DNA from: DLKC01 sp002478885
GTDB lineage: Bacteria > Bacteroidota > Bacteroidia > Chitinophagales > Chitinophagaceae
Assembly (NCBI GenBank): GCA_046329585.1
Contig: JAXLUI010000001.1
Location: forward strand, 1,054,001 to 1,118,000
Direction: 5' to 3'
DNA: 64,000 nt
Shown: positions 8,446 through 17,694 of the stretch, in pieces
Numbering within the stretch: the stretch's first letter is position 1
How the letters are laid out: the number at the start of each line of letters is the position of its first letter
The notes under the pieces: model-generated
Seen by the model: the letters and a program-made list of their open reading frames with translations, nothing else
Databases searched by the model: none
What the model was told of the DNA's origin: nothing
Translations under genes and position numbers: made by a program

Positions 8446-9579
8446 ATGCCTGACACGCTTGTTATTGGTGCAGGGCCATTTGGCCTGGCACTTGCCGCTC
8501 ATCTTAAAAACCAGGGCATAGAACATCTTGTTATCGGCAAACCAATGGAATTCTGGGAGAAACACATGCCGGAAGGCATGTACCTTCGGTCTGGCTGCGA
8601 CTGGCATCTAGACGTTAATAATACTAATACAATAGATGCCTTCGCGAAAACACAACAACATACGATAAAAGAAGTGGAGCCAATTTCTTTAAACTTTTAC
8701 CTGAAGTATGCGCACTGGTTTATCGGCCAAACACGATTAAATATCAAACGCGCCTATGTAACCACGCTAAAACAGGCTAAAAATGGTTTTACAGCGACCT
8801 CTGATGATGGCGACAGCATTGAAGCAAAGCATGTGGTAGTGGCAACTGGTTTTAAATATTTTACCTGCACGCCTCCGGAGTTAGCCGCAGTTTTACCGCA
8901 AGGTCGCTATTCCCACACATGCAATACAAATGAACTAAGCCAGTTCAGCGGTAAACGGGTGCTCATCATTGGCGGACGACAGAGTGCCTTTGAGTGGACC
9001 GCTTTACTCCGTGAAAAACACGCGGCAGAAGTGCATGTTAGCTACCGGCACGATACGCCGGATTTTGTAGCGTCAGACTGGAACTGGGTAATGGATGTGG
9101 TAAACAATATCGCACTACATCCTTCATGGTTCCGGGAGTTAGACCAGGAAAGCAAAGAACAATACCGTTATAAATTGTGGGCAGAAGGCCGCCTGAAAGT
9201 TGAGCCGTGGCTTAAAGAACGCGTGCAGCATGACAACATTACCCTACACCCCCATACCCAGGTAGAAAGAACAACAATAACCAACGACAACGCAATAAAA
9301 ATTTATTTGAATAACGGGGCCTCGTTCGAAGTTGACCACATTATCACTGCAACCGGTTATAAAGTGGAAACAAAACAATTACCTTTTCTTCATGCCGACC
9401 TGCTTGCTTCGTTGGAATGCTCCAATGGCTTTCCTCAATTGGATACGCACTTCCAAAGCAATGTGCCGGGTTTATTCTTTACCAGTTTTATGGCAGGCCA
9501 GGACTTTGGTCCATTCTTTGGTTTTACGATTGGAGTGAGGGCAGCGGCACAACTAGTGGCACAGGGTCTTAAGACATGA
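8446..9579 (+). CDS. FAD-dependent NAD(P)-binding oxidoreductase (flavin monooxygenase-like)
   Basis: 377 aa. Two dinucleotide-binding folds are visible: the FAD fold LVIGAGPFGLALAAHL at residues 4-19 and a second fold RVLIIGGRQSAFEWTALL near residue 170, where the normal GxGxS reads GGRQS. Between them VVVATGFKYF and, later, HIITATGYKVE are the ATG motifs of such flavoproteins. Family members hydroxylate small molecules or reduce disulfides using NAD(P)H and FAD. The layout resembles Bacteroidetes proteins related to lysine/ornithine N-monooxygenases, but the substrate is unknown. The ATG at 8446 is 47 bases after the DUF1801 gene. Confidence 0.85.
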   Translation: MPDTLVIGAGPFGLALAAHLKNQGIEHLVIGKPMEFWEKHMPEGMYLRSGCDWHLDVNNTNTIDAFAKTQQHTIKEVEPISLNFYLKYAHWFIGQTRLNIKRAYVTTLKQAKNGFTATSDDGDSIEAKHVVVATGFKYFTCTPPELAAVLPQGRYSHTCNTNELSQFSGKRVLIIGGRQSAFEWTALLREKHAAEVHVSYRHDTPDFVASDWNWVMDVVNNIALHPSWFRELDQESKEQYRYKLWAEGRLKVEPWLKERVQHDNITLHPHTQVERTTITNDNAIKIYLNNGASFEVDHIITATGYKVETKQLPFLHADLLASLECSNGFPQLDTHFQSNVPGLFFTSFMAGQDFGPFFGFTIGVRAAAQLVAQGLKT

Positions 9580-9732
9580 TCACAAATTACAAACCTGTCG
9601 GCTGCTGTTACCTGGAATGAACCGTCAAAACCCTGCTATCGTTTCGCTCATCCGGCGTCAAAACCTTTTGTAAAAAGCCTCCTTTGCCGGCCTGAATTCT
9701 GCCTATCTTACCCGCTTTATAAAATTCAATTC

Positions 9733-11610
9733 ATGAAAGTATTTCTTATTACCGGATTAATGTCGGTCGCTTTAGTGGGCAATGCGCAGTATGGTGGCCT
9801 TTACGTGCCACGCAATATGCAAGAAGCCTATGCTAACAATACCCGCTCAACAGATGGAAAACCAGGTAAAAACTATTGGCAAAACCACGCACGATATGAT
9901 ATAAATGTGACCGTGGCACCTCCCGACAGAAATGTAAAAGGAACGGAGACGGTTACCTATTTCAACAACAGCACCGATACACTGAAAAACATGGTGATAA
10001 GGCTTACGCTGAACATTCATAAACCAGGAGCAGCACGCGGCCGCAAGGCCAGCGATGACTACCTTACCCACGGCATGCAGGTAGACGCTTTTGCTGTAAA
10101 TGGTACCAAGCAAAAATGGACAGAAAGGCCTTATCTTAACACATGGCAAAGCGTGAAACTTCCAAAAGCCTTGAAACCGCATGATTCTGTTCAGCTAAGC
10201 TTTGACTGGCATTATGAAATATCATTGGAAAGTGGTCGCGAGGGTATGATCGATTCAACCACTTATTACCTAGCTTATTTTTATCCGCGTGTTTCTGTAT
10301 TTGATGATTATTATGGTTGGGACCGAATCGAGTTCATCGACATGCAGGAATTCTATAGCGACTTCAACGATTATACCCTCACCGTAAATGCTCCAAAAAA
10401 TTATATCGTGTGGGCGACAGGCGATTTGCAAAACCCGGGCGAAGTGCTGAGTGCAGATGCCGCAAAAAAGTTGAACAGTTCGCTGACTTCGGATGAAATT
10501 ATTCATGTGGCAACAAAGCAGGATATAGCCAATAAAACAGTTACCGCACAAAATGCTATGAACGCCTGGAAGTGGAAAGCAAACAATATTCCCGACGTTA
10601 CGGTAAATGTCAGCGACCATTATGTATGGGATGCAGGCAGCGTGATGGTGGACGATGCTGCACAACGCCGGGCAAGTGTGCAGGCGGCTTACAACGACAC
10701 GGCGAAAGATTTTCACTCAATGGTTGGTTTTGGAAAGCATGCGCTCGACTGGCTTTCTCATAACTGGCCGGGCGTTCCATATCCTTATTCTAAAACAACC
10801 ATTGTTCAGGGTTACGCCGATATGGAATACCCGATGATGGTGAACGATGGAACCAACGAAGACACAGTCTTCTCGAGATTTGTGGCCGAACATGAGATCG
10901 CGCATACATGGTTTCCTTTTTATATGGGCATCAATGAAAGCCGTTACCCGTTCATGGATGAAGGCTGGGCTACCACGCTGGAATTGCTGATCGGCCGGGA
11001 AGACCTTGGTAAAGAAACAGCTGAGAGTTTCTTTAAGCAGTTTCGCGTGAACAGCTGGATATACGACGCACAGGCCGAAGAAGATGTGCCCATCATCACC
11101 CCGGGCAATGCAATGTCTGGCCCCGGGTATGGCAACAATGCTTACGGCAAGCCTGCTTTAGGTTACCTCGCCATGAAAGATATGCTGGGTGACGACGAAT
11201 TTAAAAAATGCCTGCATGCCTATATGGATCGCTGGAATGGTAAACATCCCGCGCCCTGGGATTTCTTTTATACGTTCAACGATGTGTCCGGGCAGGATCT
11301 CAACTGGTTTTGGAATGCATGGTATTTTCAGCCAAATTATATTGATCTCGGTGTAAGCGACGTGTCAAAATCCAAAGGCAATTACAATGTTGTCATTCGT
11401 AATATCGGCGGCTACCCGGCGCCGGTTGACATGGTAGTAAAATACAGCGATGGCAGCAGCGAAACAGTGCACCAGACTCCTGCAATCTGGAAAAACGATC
11501 TTAAGGTTGCATCTGTTGAATTGAAAACAAAAAAGACGATCACATCTGTTACGTTAGATGGAGGCATTTTCCTTGATGCCAACGAGCGTGATAATGTGTG
11601 GATGAAATAG
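9733..11610 (+). CDS. Secreted M1 family zinc metallopeptidase
   Basis: 625 aa. It begins with a signal peptide (MKVFLITGLMSVALVGNAQ). The M1 zinc motif HEIAHTW starts at residue 387, with the third ligand in the downstream ...MDEGWATTLE helix, and the substrate-binding ADMEYPM stretch (GxMEN equivalent) lies about 30 residues before it. The N-terminal half holds the M1 beta-saddle (ETVTYFNNSTDTLKNMVIRL). No T9SS sorting domain is present at the C-terminus, so periplasmic or Sec-released location is likely. It removes N-terminal residues from peptides. The gene is monocistronic, with a repeat pair and a terminator downstream. Confidence 0.93.
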   Translation: MKVFLITGLMSVALVGNAQYGGLYVPRNMQEAYANNTRSTDGKPGKNYWQNHARYDINVTVAPPDRNVKGTETVTYFNNSTDTLKNMVIRLTLNIHKPGAARGRKASDDYLTHGMQVDAFAVNGTKQKWTERPYLNTWQSVKLPKALKPHDSVQLSFDWHYEISLESGREGMIDSTTYYLAYFYPRVSVFDDYYGWDRIEFIDMQEFYSDFNDYTLTVNAPKNYIVWATGDLQNPGEVLSADAAKKLNSSLTSDEIIHVATKQDIANKTVTAQNAMNAWKWKANNIPDVTVNVSDHYVWDAGSVMVDDAAQRRASVQAAYNDTAKDFHSMVGFGKHALDWLSHNWPGVPYPYSKTTIVQGYADMEYPMMVNDGTNEDTVFSRFVAEHEIAHTWFPFYMGINESRYPFMDEGWATTLELLIGREDLGKETAESFFKQFRVNSWIYDAQAEEDVPIITPGNAMSGPGYGNNAYGKPALGYLAMKDMLGDDEFKKCLHAYMDRWNGKHPAPWDFFYTFNDVSGQDLNWFWNAWYFQPNYIDLGVSDVSKSKGNYNVVIRNIGGYPAPVDMVVKYSDGSSETVHQTPAIWKNDLKVASVELKTKKTITSVTLDGGIFLDANERDNVWMK

Positions 11611-11680
11611 CCACCCGCATAATATCTTATAAAATCCGGCCAGCTTACCGAGCCAGTTTTTCTATGAAATACATTGTGTG

Positions 11681-11850
11681 CAGCCGGCACTTGTGCTTAT
11701 GGCATCGTTTCTTGCGTCGCACACTTCTGCTTTTGATCTCTTAGCAACGAATGTATTTTGTAAAATTTACGGCATTGCGTTACACACCGTTCTTCAAAAA
11801 AAGCCGGTGGCAGTGCTTAAGTAAAAGAGTGCGACGCAACAACGGCTGAG
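11681..11850. repeat. Paired dispersed repeat (forward 11681-11731, reverse 11821-11850)
   Basis: The forward arm holds GCCGGCAC, ATGGCATCG and the core TTGCGTCGCACACTTC from 11712. The reverse arm reads GTAAAAGAGTGCGACGCAAC. About 90 bases of unrelated sequence separate them. With the terminator beside it, this fills the 313-base gap between the convergent M1 peptidase and Gfo/Idh genes. Confidence 0.85.
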
Positions 11851-11871
11851 CAAAGTTCAAAAGCTGGTAAC

Positions 11872-11903
11872 AAAAAAATACCCGCTGAAAATTCAACGGG
11901 TAT
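11872..11903 (-). terminator. Rho-independent terminator of the Gfo/Idh gene
   Basis: On the minus strand ATACCCGTTGA pairs with TCAGCGGGTAT around a short AT loop and runs into seven T. It begins about 20 bases after the stop at 11924. Confidence 0.85.
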
Positions 11904-11923
11904 AAATAACTAAACGAGCCGCT

Positions 11924-13279
11924 TTATAAATTATAGTTGGTTACCCCGGGAATTGCCACAGGATAATAACCATCTGCATTTGGCAGTACCGGCGGCATCG
12001 CATCCCACGCATATGTTTTGGGATGGAGGTCGATACCGGAGTTGATTGCTTTATCCCACTCAATCACCTGGCCTGAATAAGTTGCCATACGACCGAGAAT
12101 GGAGGTCATGGTGCTGTGTGCACCATACTCTGCATTGTCAAATTTATATTCGCCTTTTGCAACAGCGGCGAACAGCTCATCATGCTCGGTCTGGTAAGGG
12201 TTTTTCTCCCCATTCTTATCGAATGGATATTGGTAAATAACTTTTCCTTTAGCATCGAGGATGGTTCCTGCATCGCAAAGAATTTTTCCTTTCGTGCCGA
12301 CCATCAGTTCATCAACGCGGCTCATTGTTTTCGGAATGTGGCGGCACTGGCTGTTAAGGATACTGCCATCTGCATATTCAAATTCAACATAATGGTGATC
12401 GAATATTTCGCCGTTGTCTTTTCCTTTCCGCACTTCACGGCCGCCCATGCCTTGTGCCTTTACAGGGTGACCACCTTTGAACCAGTTGATCACGTCAATA
12501 TTGTGAATATGTTGCTCTGTAATATGGTCACCGCAAAGCCACACAAAATAATACCAGTTACGCATCTGGTATTCCATTTCTGTTTGTCCGGGTTTGCGCT
12601 CACGCACCCAAACTCCATCATTATTCCACCATGCCTGCGCAGAAGTGATATCGCCTATGAGATCTTTTCTTTTGTACAGTTCGCGATAAGAATTCTGGTA
12701 ATGCCTTTGCAGTCCAACTACCACATTCAACTTTTTCTGTTTGGCAACCTGCGCCGCAGCCAGCACGCGCTGAATACCTGCAGGGTCAGTTGCCACAGGC
12801 TTTTCCATAAAGATCTGTTTGTTTTGTTTTACCGCTTCTTCAAAGTGCATGGGGCGAAAGCCCGGAGGCGTTGTAAGTATCACCACATCAGCCAGTGGAA
12901 TGGCTTTCTGGTAGGCATCAAAGCCAACAAATTTTCTTTCTTCAGGAACATCGATTCTCGCTTTTACATTGCCGCCTGCACCGCTCCAATCGGAAAGATC
13001 ATCAGCGTTCAGTGTCTTATAACATTCATCCAGCCTGTCACGGAAAGCGTCAGCCATTGCTACCAGCTTTACATTTTGCTTTGTAAGCAATGCCTGCATG
13101 GCGGCGCCAGTGCCACGGCCGCCACAACCGATCAAGGCAACTTTAATCACATCATCGGCACCGGAAAAATAATTAGCCCTGGAAAAAAGTGGCGCCGCGA
13201 GTATGCTGCTTGCAGCGAGGCTTGTTTGTTTTACGAAATCTCTTCTTGACGATTTTGGCGTCTCCTGATTTTTTTGCAT
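11924..13279 (-). CDS. Exported Gfo/Idh/MocA family oxidoreductase
   Basis: 451 aa from the ATG at 13279; the open frame upstream to 13336 lacks a signal and is unlikely. The N-terminus carries a twin-arginine-type signal (SSRRDFVKQTSLAASSILAA), so the folded, cofactor-loaded enzyme is probably exported. The NAD(P) fold is VALIGCGGRGTGAAMQALL, and the catalytic-region motif is MEKPVATDP. WYYFVWLCGDHITEQHIHNI is typical of the large Bacteroidetes/Planctomycetes branch with a sugar-like substrate. The SUMF1-type gene lies 117 bases upstream on the same strand. Confidence 0.9.
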   Translation of the reverse strand: MQKNQETPKSSRRDFVKQTSLAASSILAAPLFSRANYFSGADDVIKVALIGCGGRGTGAAMQALLTKQNVKLVAMADAFRDRLDECYKTLNADDLSDWSGAGGNVKARIDVPEERKFVGFDAYQKAIPLADVVILTTPPGFRPMHFEEAVKQNKQIFMEKPVATDPAGIQRVLAAAQVAKQKKLNVVVGLQRHYQNSYRELYKRKDLIGDITSAQAWWNNDGVWVRERKPGQTEMEYQMRNWYYFVWLCGDHITEQHIHNIDVINWFKGGHPVKAQGMGGREVRKGKDNGEIFDHHYVEFEYADGSILNSQCRHIPKTMSRVDELMVGTKGKILCDAGTILDAKGKVIYQYPFDKNGEKNPYQTEHDELFAAVAKGEYKFDNAEYGAHSTMTSILGRMATYSGQVIEWDKAINSGIDLHPKTYAWDAMPPVLPNADGYYPVAIPGVTNYNL

Positions 13280-13396
13280 GGCAAGTTTCGGTTTTATTAT
13301 TAAAGTTTGATAGTTTACCTGTGTACAGGTTCGCAAGTCTCATAAGACCGGTCTTCCATTAAACTGCGAACTTTTTAATTTATAAAGTCTTGACCC

Positions 13397-14347
13397 TTAC
13401 TTCTTCAAATACTGGTCATAAAAAGCTGCAGCTTCGTCAGCGGTTGGCTGTTTTAAAGGACGAATAATTCTGAAACCGATAAAAGGCGCGTCAGCATTCC
13501 ACCATTTACTTTTTGGCACTTGCGGGTCCCGGCGGTTCCACACGGCGTCACTTTTTATGCGTGCCGCGCTGCGTGTAATATCGGCATCATCCCGATACGT
13601 GCCTCCACGTACTACCCGCGGGTGTTTGGTGGTGGGCACGAGCAAAGGGCTGTTAGCACCATCTGTTGTCTTGCTATAAAAATTCTCATTGTACTGGTCT
13701 AGTGTCCATTCACCAACGTTGCCAAGCATATCGTATAGTCCCCAGTTATTGGGTTGCAGTTCTCCTACCTTGTGATAATGCCCGCCACTGTTTTTTGCAT
13801 ACCATGCATATTTGCCCAAAGCTGAGCTATCGTTGCCGAACGGATATGCTGTTGTGCTACCGGCGCGGCACGCATATTCCCATTCCGCTTCGGTGGGTAT
13901 GCGGAAAAATACACCTGTTTTTTTGTACAGCCACTTGCAGTACATGATCGCACCAAACTGCTGCATGCTGTTGGCAGGAAACCCGCCTTCTTTACCCATA
14001 CCCAGCGTAAGATCTATGTATGGGGGCGTGGGTCTTGCTACGGCGTCTACCTCTACGTCGTGCGAAAGTGTTTGATCTTTCGAAAATTCATCATATTCAT
14101 CGTATGTTACTTCGTATGCCCCCATCCAGAAAGCTTCGATCGTAACCTTATGAGCAGGCTGTTCATCGACTTTTTTTATAATAGCTTTTTCATCGCTGCC
14201 CATGATAAAACTGCCTGCGGGGACAGCAACCATAGAAAATGATTTTCCGGTGCCTGGGATATCTTGTTTGTATGCTTTAAAATCACCGTTTTGCGCAAAA
14301 ATGTTTTGGCAAAAACAAATCGGGATAAGAAAAAATGTAAGTCTCAT
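13397..14347 (-). CDS. Secreted formylglycine-generating-enzyme-like (SUMF1) protein
   Basis: 316 aa with a signal peptide ending near IFAQNG. The SUMF1/FGE-sulfatase fold is evident: MVAVPAGSFIMGSDE near residue 40, FWMGAYEVTYDEY, RIPTEAEWEYACRAG, NNWGLYDMLGNVGEW, VRGGTYRDD and the C-terminal FIGFRIIRP. True FGEs oxidise a sulfatase cysteine with two cysteines in a CxxxC-like position; I do not see that pair, so a non-enzymatic or different role is likely, as for most Bacteroidetes members. No sulfatase is in the window. It may be transcribed with the exported Gfo/Idh gene downstream. Confidence 0.85.
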   Translation of the reverse strand: MRLTFFLIPICFCQNIFAQNGDFKAYKQDIPGTGKSFSMVAVPAGSFIMGSDEKAIIKKVDEQPAHKVTIEAFWMGAYEVTYDEYDEFSKDQTLSHDVEVDAVARPTPPYIDLTLGMGKEGGFPANSMQQFGAIMYCKWLYKKTGVFFRIPTEAEWEYACRAGSTTAYPFGNDSSALGKYAWYAKNSGGHYHKVGELQPNNWGLYDMLGNVGEWTLDQYNENFYSKTTDGANSPLLVPTTKHPRVVRGGTYRDDADITRSAARIKSDAVWNRRDPQVPKSKWWNADAPFIGFRIIRPLKQPTADEAAAFYDQYLKK

Positions 14348-14410
14348 GTAAGAAGAAATTGCAGCCTGTAAGATATTGTAATTGTAAAAACAACACTAAT
14401 ATTTTTTGGT

Positions 14411-14585
14411 TGCCGGCAGCAGTTTTTCATGGCAACTGCGTTGTGTCACTCACTTCATCGTCCTGGGTGCTTATCAGCAGGAATTTTTAATAGCGAACAT
14501 TTAGTTGCTGTTTGCTGCCGCCATGTTTTATGGCGTACACGTGTGCGACGCAACGAAGCTTAATAGCAGTTTCGCAAGCCGGGCA
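14411..14585. repeat. Paired dispersed repeat (forward 14411-14460, reverse 14531-14585)
   Basis: The forward arm is of the GTGTCAC subtype (TTGTGTCACTCACTTC at 14441). The reverse arm is of the GCGACGC subtype (GTACACGTGTGCGACGCAAC at 14535) and ends with AGCCGGGCAC. The two arms are therefore mismatched in their core. Located between ahcY and the SUMF1 gene. Confidence 0.85.
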
Positions 14586-14588
14586 CAC

Positions 14589-14617
14589 AAAAAAACCCGC
14601 CAAAAATTGACGGGTTT
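14589..14617 (-). terminator. Rho-independent terminator of ahcY
   Basis: On the minus strand AAACCCGTC pairs with GGCGGGTTT around an AT-rich loop and is followed by a T run. It starts about 24 bases after the ahcY stop. Confidence 0.9.
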
Positions 14618-14640
14618 GTTCGAATATGTCGCTTTTATTT

Positions 14641-15969
14641 TTAATACCTGTAATGATCGGCCTTGAACGGACCTGCTTTAGGAATGCCAAGATAGGAAGC
14701 CTGGTCATCGCTGAGTTCATCGAGCTCCACACCAATCTTAGCAAGATGCAGGCGGGCAACTTTTTCATCGAGATGCTTTGGTAACACGTAAACCTTGTTT
14801 TCGTAGTTCTTGTGATTATTCCACAACTCAATTTGCGCCAGTACCTGGTTGGTGAAAGAATTACTCATGACAAATGAAGGGTGGCCTGTGGCACAACCCA
14901 GGTTAACCAAACGGCCTTCAGCCAGCACGATGATATCTCTGCCTTCGATATTATACAGGTCAACCTGTGGCTTGATGGTATCTTTTGTATGGCCATAGTT
15001 TGTATTGAGCCATGCGATATCGATTTCAATATCGAAGTGGCCGATATTGCAAACGATCGCTTTATCTTTCATGTTGCGGAAATGCTTTTCGGTAATGAGA
15101 TCGCGGCAACCGGAAGCCGTAACAATAATATCGCCTTCTTTTACCGCATCGATCATTTTCTTTACTTCAAAGCCATCCATCGCAGCCTGCAAAGCGCAAA
15201 TAGGATCGATTTCCGTAACGATAACACGGCAACCTGCACCTTTCAGTGAAGCAGCTGAACCCTTACCCACATCGCCATAACCGCCAACAATTGCGACTTT
15301 ACCAGCAAGCATTACATCTGTTGCACGGCGGATCGCATCAACCAATGATTCTTTACAACCGTATTTATTATCAAACTTTGATTTGGTTACAGAGTCGTTT
15401 ACATTGATCGCTGGAATGGGCAGTGTGCCTTTTTCCATACGCTCATATAAACGGTGAACACCTGTTGTAGTTTCTTCACTCAAGCCTTTCACATGCTGGA
15501 TGAGTTCGGGGTATTTGTCAAAAACGATATTGGTGAGATCGCCCCCATCATCAAGAATCATGTTCAACGGCTTTTCGGCGCTGCCGAAAAACAGTGTCTG
15601 CTCAATGCACCAGTCAGCTTCTTCAATTGTTTGTCCTTTCCATGCAAATACGCCAATACCAGCGGCAGCAATCGCAGCGGCTGCATGGTCTTGCGTAGAA
15701 AAGATGTTACAACTGCTCCAGCGAACTTCAGCGCCCAAGGCAACCAATGTTTCAATTAATACAGCAGTTTGAATGGTCATATGCAGACAACCGGCAACAC
15801 GTGCACCTCTTAATGGCTGAGAAGGACCATACTCAGCTCTTAAAGCCATTAAACCGGGCATTTCAGCTTCTGCAAGCCTGATTTCCTTGCGACCCCATTC
15901 TGCCAGCGAAATATCTTTCACTTTATACGGCAGGTTCATATCTATCCGAGTTTGCACTGTAGTACTCAT
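14641..15969 (-). CDS. ahcY: Adenosylhomocysteinase
   Basis: 442 aa, full length. The enzyme splits S-adenosylhomocysteine to adenosine and homocysteine, clearing the inhibitor of methyl transfer, and uses a tightly bound NAD. Seen here: SCNIFSTQDHAAAAIA (substrate region, about residue 86), the NAD motif VGGYGDVGKGSAASLKG (about residue 230), VCNIGHFDIEID, ATGHPSFVMSNSFTNQ and the invariant C-terminal tail ending KADHYRY. The start gives MSTTVQTRIDMNLPYKVKDI, usual for the Bacteroidetes form. A strong promoter lies right before it and a terminator after it, so it is monocistronic. Confidence 0.98.
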   Translation of the reverse strand: MSTTVQTRIDMNLPYKVKDISLAEWGRKEIRLAEAEMPGLMALRAEYGPSQPLRGARVAGCLHMTIQTAVLIETLVALGAEVRWSSCNIFSTQDHAAAAIAAAGIGVFAWKGQTIEEADWCIEQTLFFGSAEKPLNMILDDGGDLTNIVFDKYPELIQHVKGLSEETTTGVHRLYERMEKGTLPIPAINVNDSVTKSKFDNKYGCKESLVDAIRRATDVMLAGKVAIVGGYGDVGKGSAASLKGAGCRVIVTEIDPICALQAAMDGFEVKKMIDAVKEGDIIVTASGCRDLITEKHFRNMKDKAIVCNIGHFDIEIDIAWLNTNYGHTKDTIKPQVDLYNIEGRDIIVLAEGRLVNLGCATGHPSFVMSNSFTNQVLAQIELWNNHKNYENKVYVLPKHLDEKVARLHLAKIGVELDELSDDQASYLGIPKAGPFKADHYRY

Positions 15970-15986
15970 TTATTTAAAATTTTGCG

Positions 15987-16017
15987 CAAAACTACGTTTA
16001 TGATTGCAAATGACAAA
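15987..16017 (-). promoter_or_regulatory. Bacteroidetes-type promoter of ahcY
   Basis: On the minus strand TTTG (16014-16017) and TAGTTTTG (15987-15994) are separated by exactly 19 bases, matching the known TTTG-N19-TAnnTTTG consensus of the phylum's primary sigma factor. The expected start point leaves a leader of only about 10-12 bases before the ATG at 15969. Confidence 0.75.
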
Positions 16018-16103
16018 GCAGTCCAACACTTGTTAGTTAATGTAGCATGTTTCGTTTGTAAAATCAACAATTCTTTAAACAGGTTAACGGCGAAAATTCA
16101 TTT

Positions 16104-16745
16104 TCAGGCAGTTTGTGGATTCCAGTCGGCGGGATTTTTTCTCCATTGCATCAACACGTCTTCCGTTTCTTTGGCAACGATGCCTTTCTCTACCGCAAGA
16201 TTGATCATTGCTGTATAATTGGTCAGCGAAATAAACCGGCACCCTTTATCGGCAAATGCCTTGTCGGCCACATCAAAGCCATAATTAAAAATAGAAACCA
16301 TGCCGATCACATTAACGCCGGCAGCGCGCAACACGTCTACCACCTGCAGGCTGCTCTTGCCGGTTGAGATCAGGTCTTCAACAACAATGGTTTTCTGTTG
16401 CGGGTTATAAGCGCCTTCGATCTGGTTGCCGAGCCCATGTTCTTTTGGCTTTGGGCGCACATACAAAAAAGGCAGTTTTAACTGGTCTGCAGCCATAGCT
16501 CCCCATGCAATGCCAGCGGTGGCAACCCCGGCCAAAGCTTCTGCGTCAGGGAATTGCTCAAAAATCACATTACAAAGTTCACTCTTTACAAAGTCGCGTA
16601 TATACGGAAAGGAAAGCACCTTTCGGTTGTCGCAGTAGATCGGGCTCTTCCAGCCGCTGGCCCAGGTAAAAGGCGCTCCCGGACTTAATCTAACGGCACC
16701 GGTCTGCAATAATTTTTCAGCTACTGCTTTCTCGTTTGATAACAT
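16104..16745 (-). CDS. pyrE: Orotate phosphoribosyltransferase
   Basis: 213 aa, full length. It makes OMP from orotate and PRPP in pyrimidine synthesis. Seen here: SPGAPFTWASGWKSPIYCDNR (substrate region), LAGVATAGIAWGAMAADQL, YVRPKPKEHGLGNQIEG and the PRPP-binding motif TIVVEDLISTGKSSLQVV near residue 130. The gene stands alone and divergent to the NUDIX gene with an 87-base gap. pyrB and pyrR are about 2-4 kb away on the same strand but in another unit. Confidence 0.97.
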   Translation of the reverse strand: MLSNEKAVAEKLLQTGAVRLSPGAPFTWASGWKSPIYCDNRKVLSFPYIRDFVKSELCNVIFEQFPDAEALAGVATAGIAWGAMAADQLKLPFLYVRPKPKEHGLGNQIEGAYNPQQKTIVVEDLISTGKSSLQVVDVLRAAGVNVIGMVSIFNYGFDVADKAFADKGCRFISLTNYTAMINLAVEKGIVAKETEDVLMQWRKNPADWNPQTA

Positions 16746-16832
16746 AAAATAATTTTTTTCAGGATGCGGCGAAGTTAAGCCCCGCGTTAAATTTTTTGAC
16801 GGTAGTTTGCAAATAATTATAAACAGTGGACT

Positions 16833-17246
16833 ATGCCTAAAAAAATAATTGCCGCCGGTGGATTGGTTACCAACAACAATAATGAGCTGCTAATGATCTT
16901 CCGGCGCGGTAAATGGGATCTGCCAAAAGGGAAACTTGACAAAGGGGAAACGATTGAAGCATGCGCCGTGCGGGAAGTAGAAGAAGAAACAGGTTTAACC
17001 AATGTTCAATTGGGTGAGTTGATCGGAATTACCAACCACGAATATTTTGATCCTTATTTAAAGAAAGATGTTGTGAAAGAGTCACATTGGTATAAAATGA
17101 AAGTCACCGGGCCAAACACTCTTGTTCCACAAACGGAGGAAGACATTACCGATATTACCTGGGCAGATGAAGCTGCGGTGAACAATTACCTAAAGAACTC
17201 TTATCCGAATATCGTGGAGATTATAAGTAAATACCGGAAGGGTTGA
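16833..17246 (+). CDS. NUDIX hydrolase
   Basis: 137 aa. The complete Nudix box G-x5-E-x7-REVEEETG is present: it begins at GKLDKGETIEACAV and continues into REVEEETGL, about residues 35-57. The preceding MIFRRGKWDLPKG is common in Bacteroidetes members. Such enzymes split nucleoside diphosphates linked to another group, using Mg2+ held by the glutamates. Substrate unknown. The gene converges on the thioesterase gene with one base between their stop codons. Confidence 0.93.
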   Translation: MPKKIIAAGGLVTNNNNELLMIFRRGKWDLPKGKLDKGETIEACAVREVEEETGLTNVQLGELIGITNHEYFDPYLKKDVVKESHWYKMKVTGPNTLVPQTEEDITDITWADEAAVNNYLKNSYPNIVEIISKYRKG

Positions 17247-17247
17247 T

Positions 17248-17679
17248 TCAATCCTTCTTTTTTAAAATGGCAACCGTAAGCCTGCTTATACAAACGAGTT
17301 TATTTCTTTCATCGTGAATGCGGATATCCCAGACATGCGTGCTTGCGCCAATGTGTATAGGCGTGCAGGTGCCGGTAACAATGCCTTCTTTTACCCCACG
17401 CACATGATTGGCATTGATCTCAATTCCTACGCACATAAATTTTCGCGGATCAATGACCAGGGCCGACGCAACGCTGCCAAGTGTTTCGGCAAGTGCGGCA
17501 GAAGCGCCGCCATGTAATAAGCCATAAGGTTGACGAGTGCGGTGATCGACCGGCATGGTGGCTTTGAGATAATCATCACCAATCTCTATATAACGCATGC
17601 CAAGATGTTCTCCCATCGTGTGCTTATTCCAATGATCGAAACCGGCAAGTGTTTGTTCCTTGTTGAACCAGATCTTCAT
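17248..17679 (-). CDS. Hotdog-fold thioesterase, PaaI-like
   Basis: 143 aa single hotdog domain. The motif RQPYGLLHGGASAALAETLGS around residues 49-68 is the PaaI/YbdB-type active helix, with the HGG turn and a catalytic Glu. VGIEINANHVRGVKEG and CTPIHIGASTHVWDIRI form the following strands. It likely hydrolyses an aryl- or acyl-CoA. It is 15 bases downstream of coaD on the same strand, suggesting a small coaD-thioesterase unit with a CoA theme (inference). Confidence 0.92.
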   Translation of the reverse strand: MKIWFNKEQTLAGFDHWNKHTMGEHLGMRYIEIGDDYLKATMPVDHRTRQPYGLLHGGASAALAETLGSVASALVIDPRKFMCVGIEINANHVRGVKEGIVTGTCTPIHIGASTHVWDIRIHDERNKLVCISRLTVAILKKKD

Positions 17680-17694
17680 AGTTGTTAACAGGCT

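Noticed and set aside
12116..13249. Long plus-strand frame (about 377 codons) opposite the Gfo/Idh gene.
   Set aside because: Composition-driven antisense frame; the minus-strand gene has all family motifs.
15970..16103. Possible SAH riboswitch before ahcY.
   Set aside because: The promoter leaves only about 10 bases of leader, and no conserved SAH-riboswitch helices were seen.
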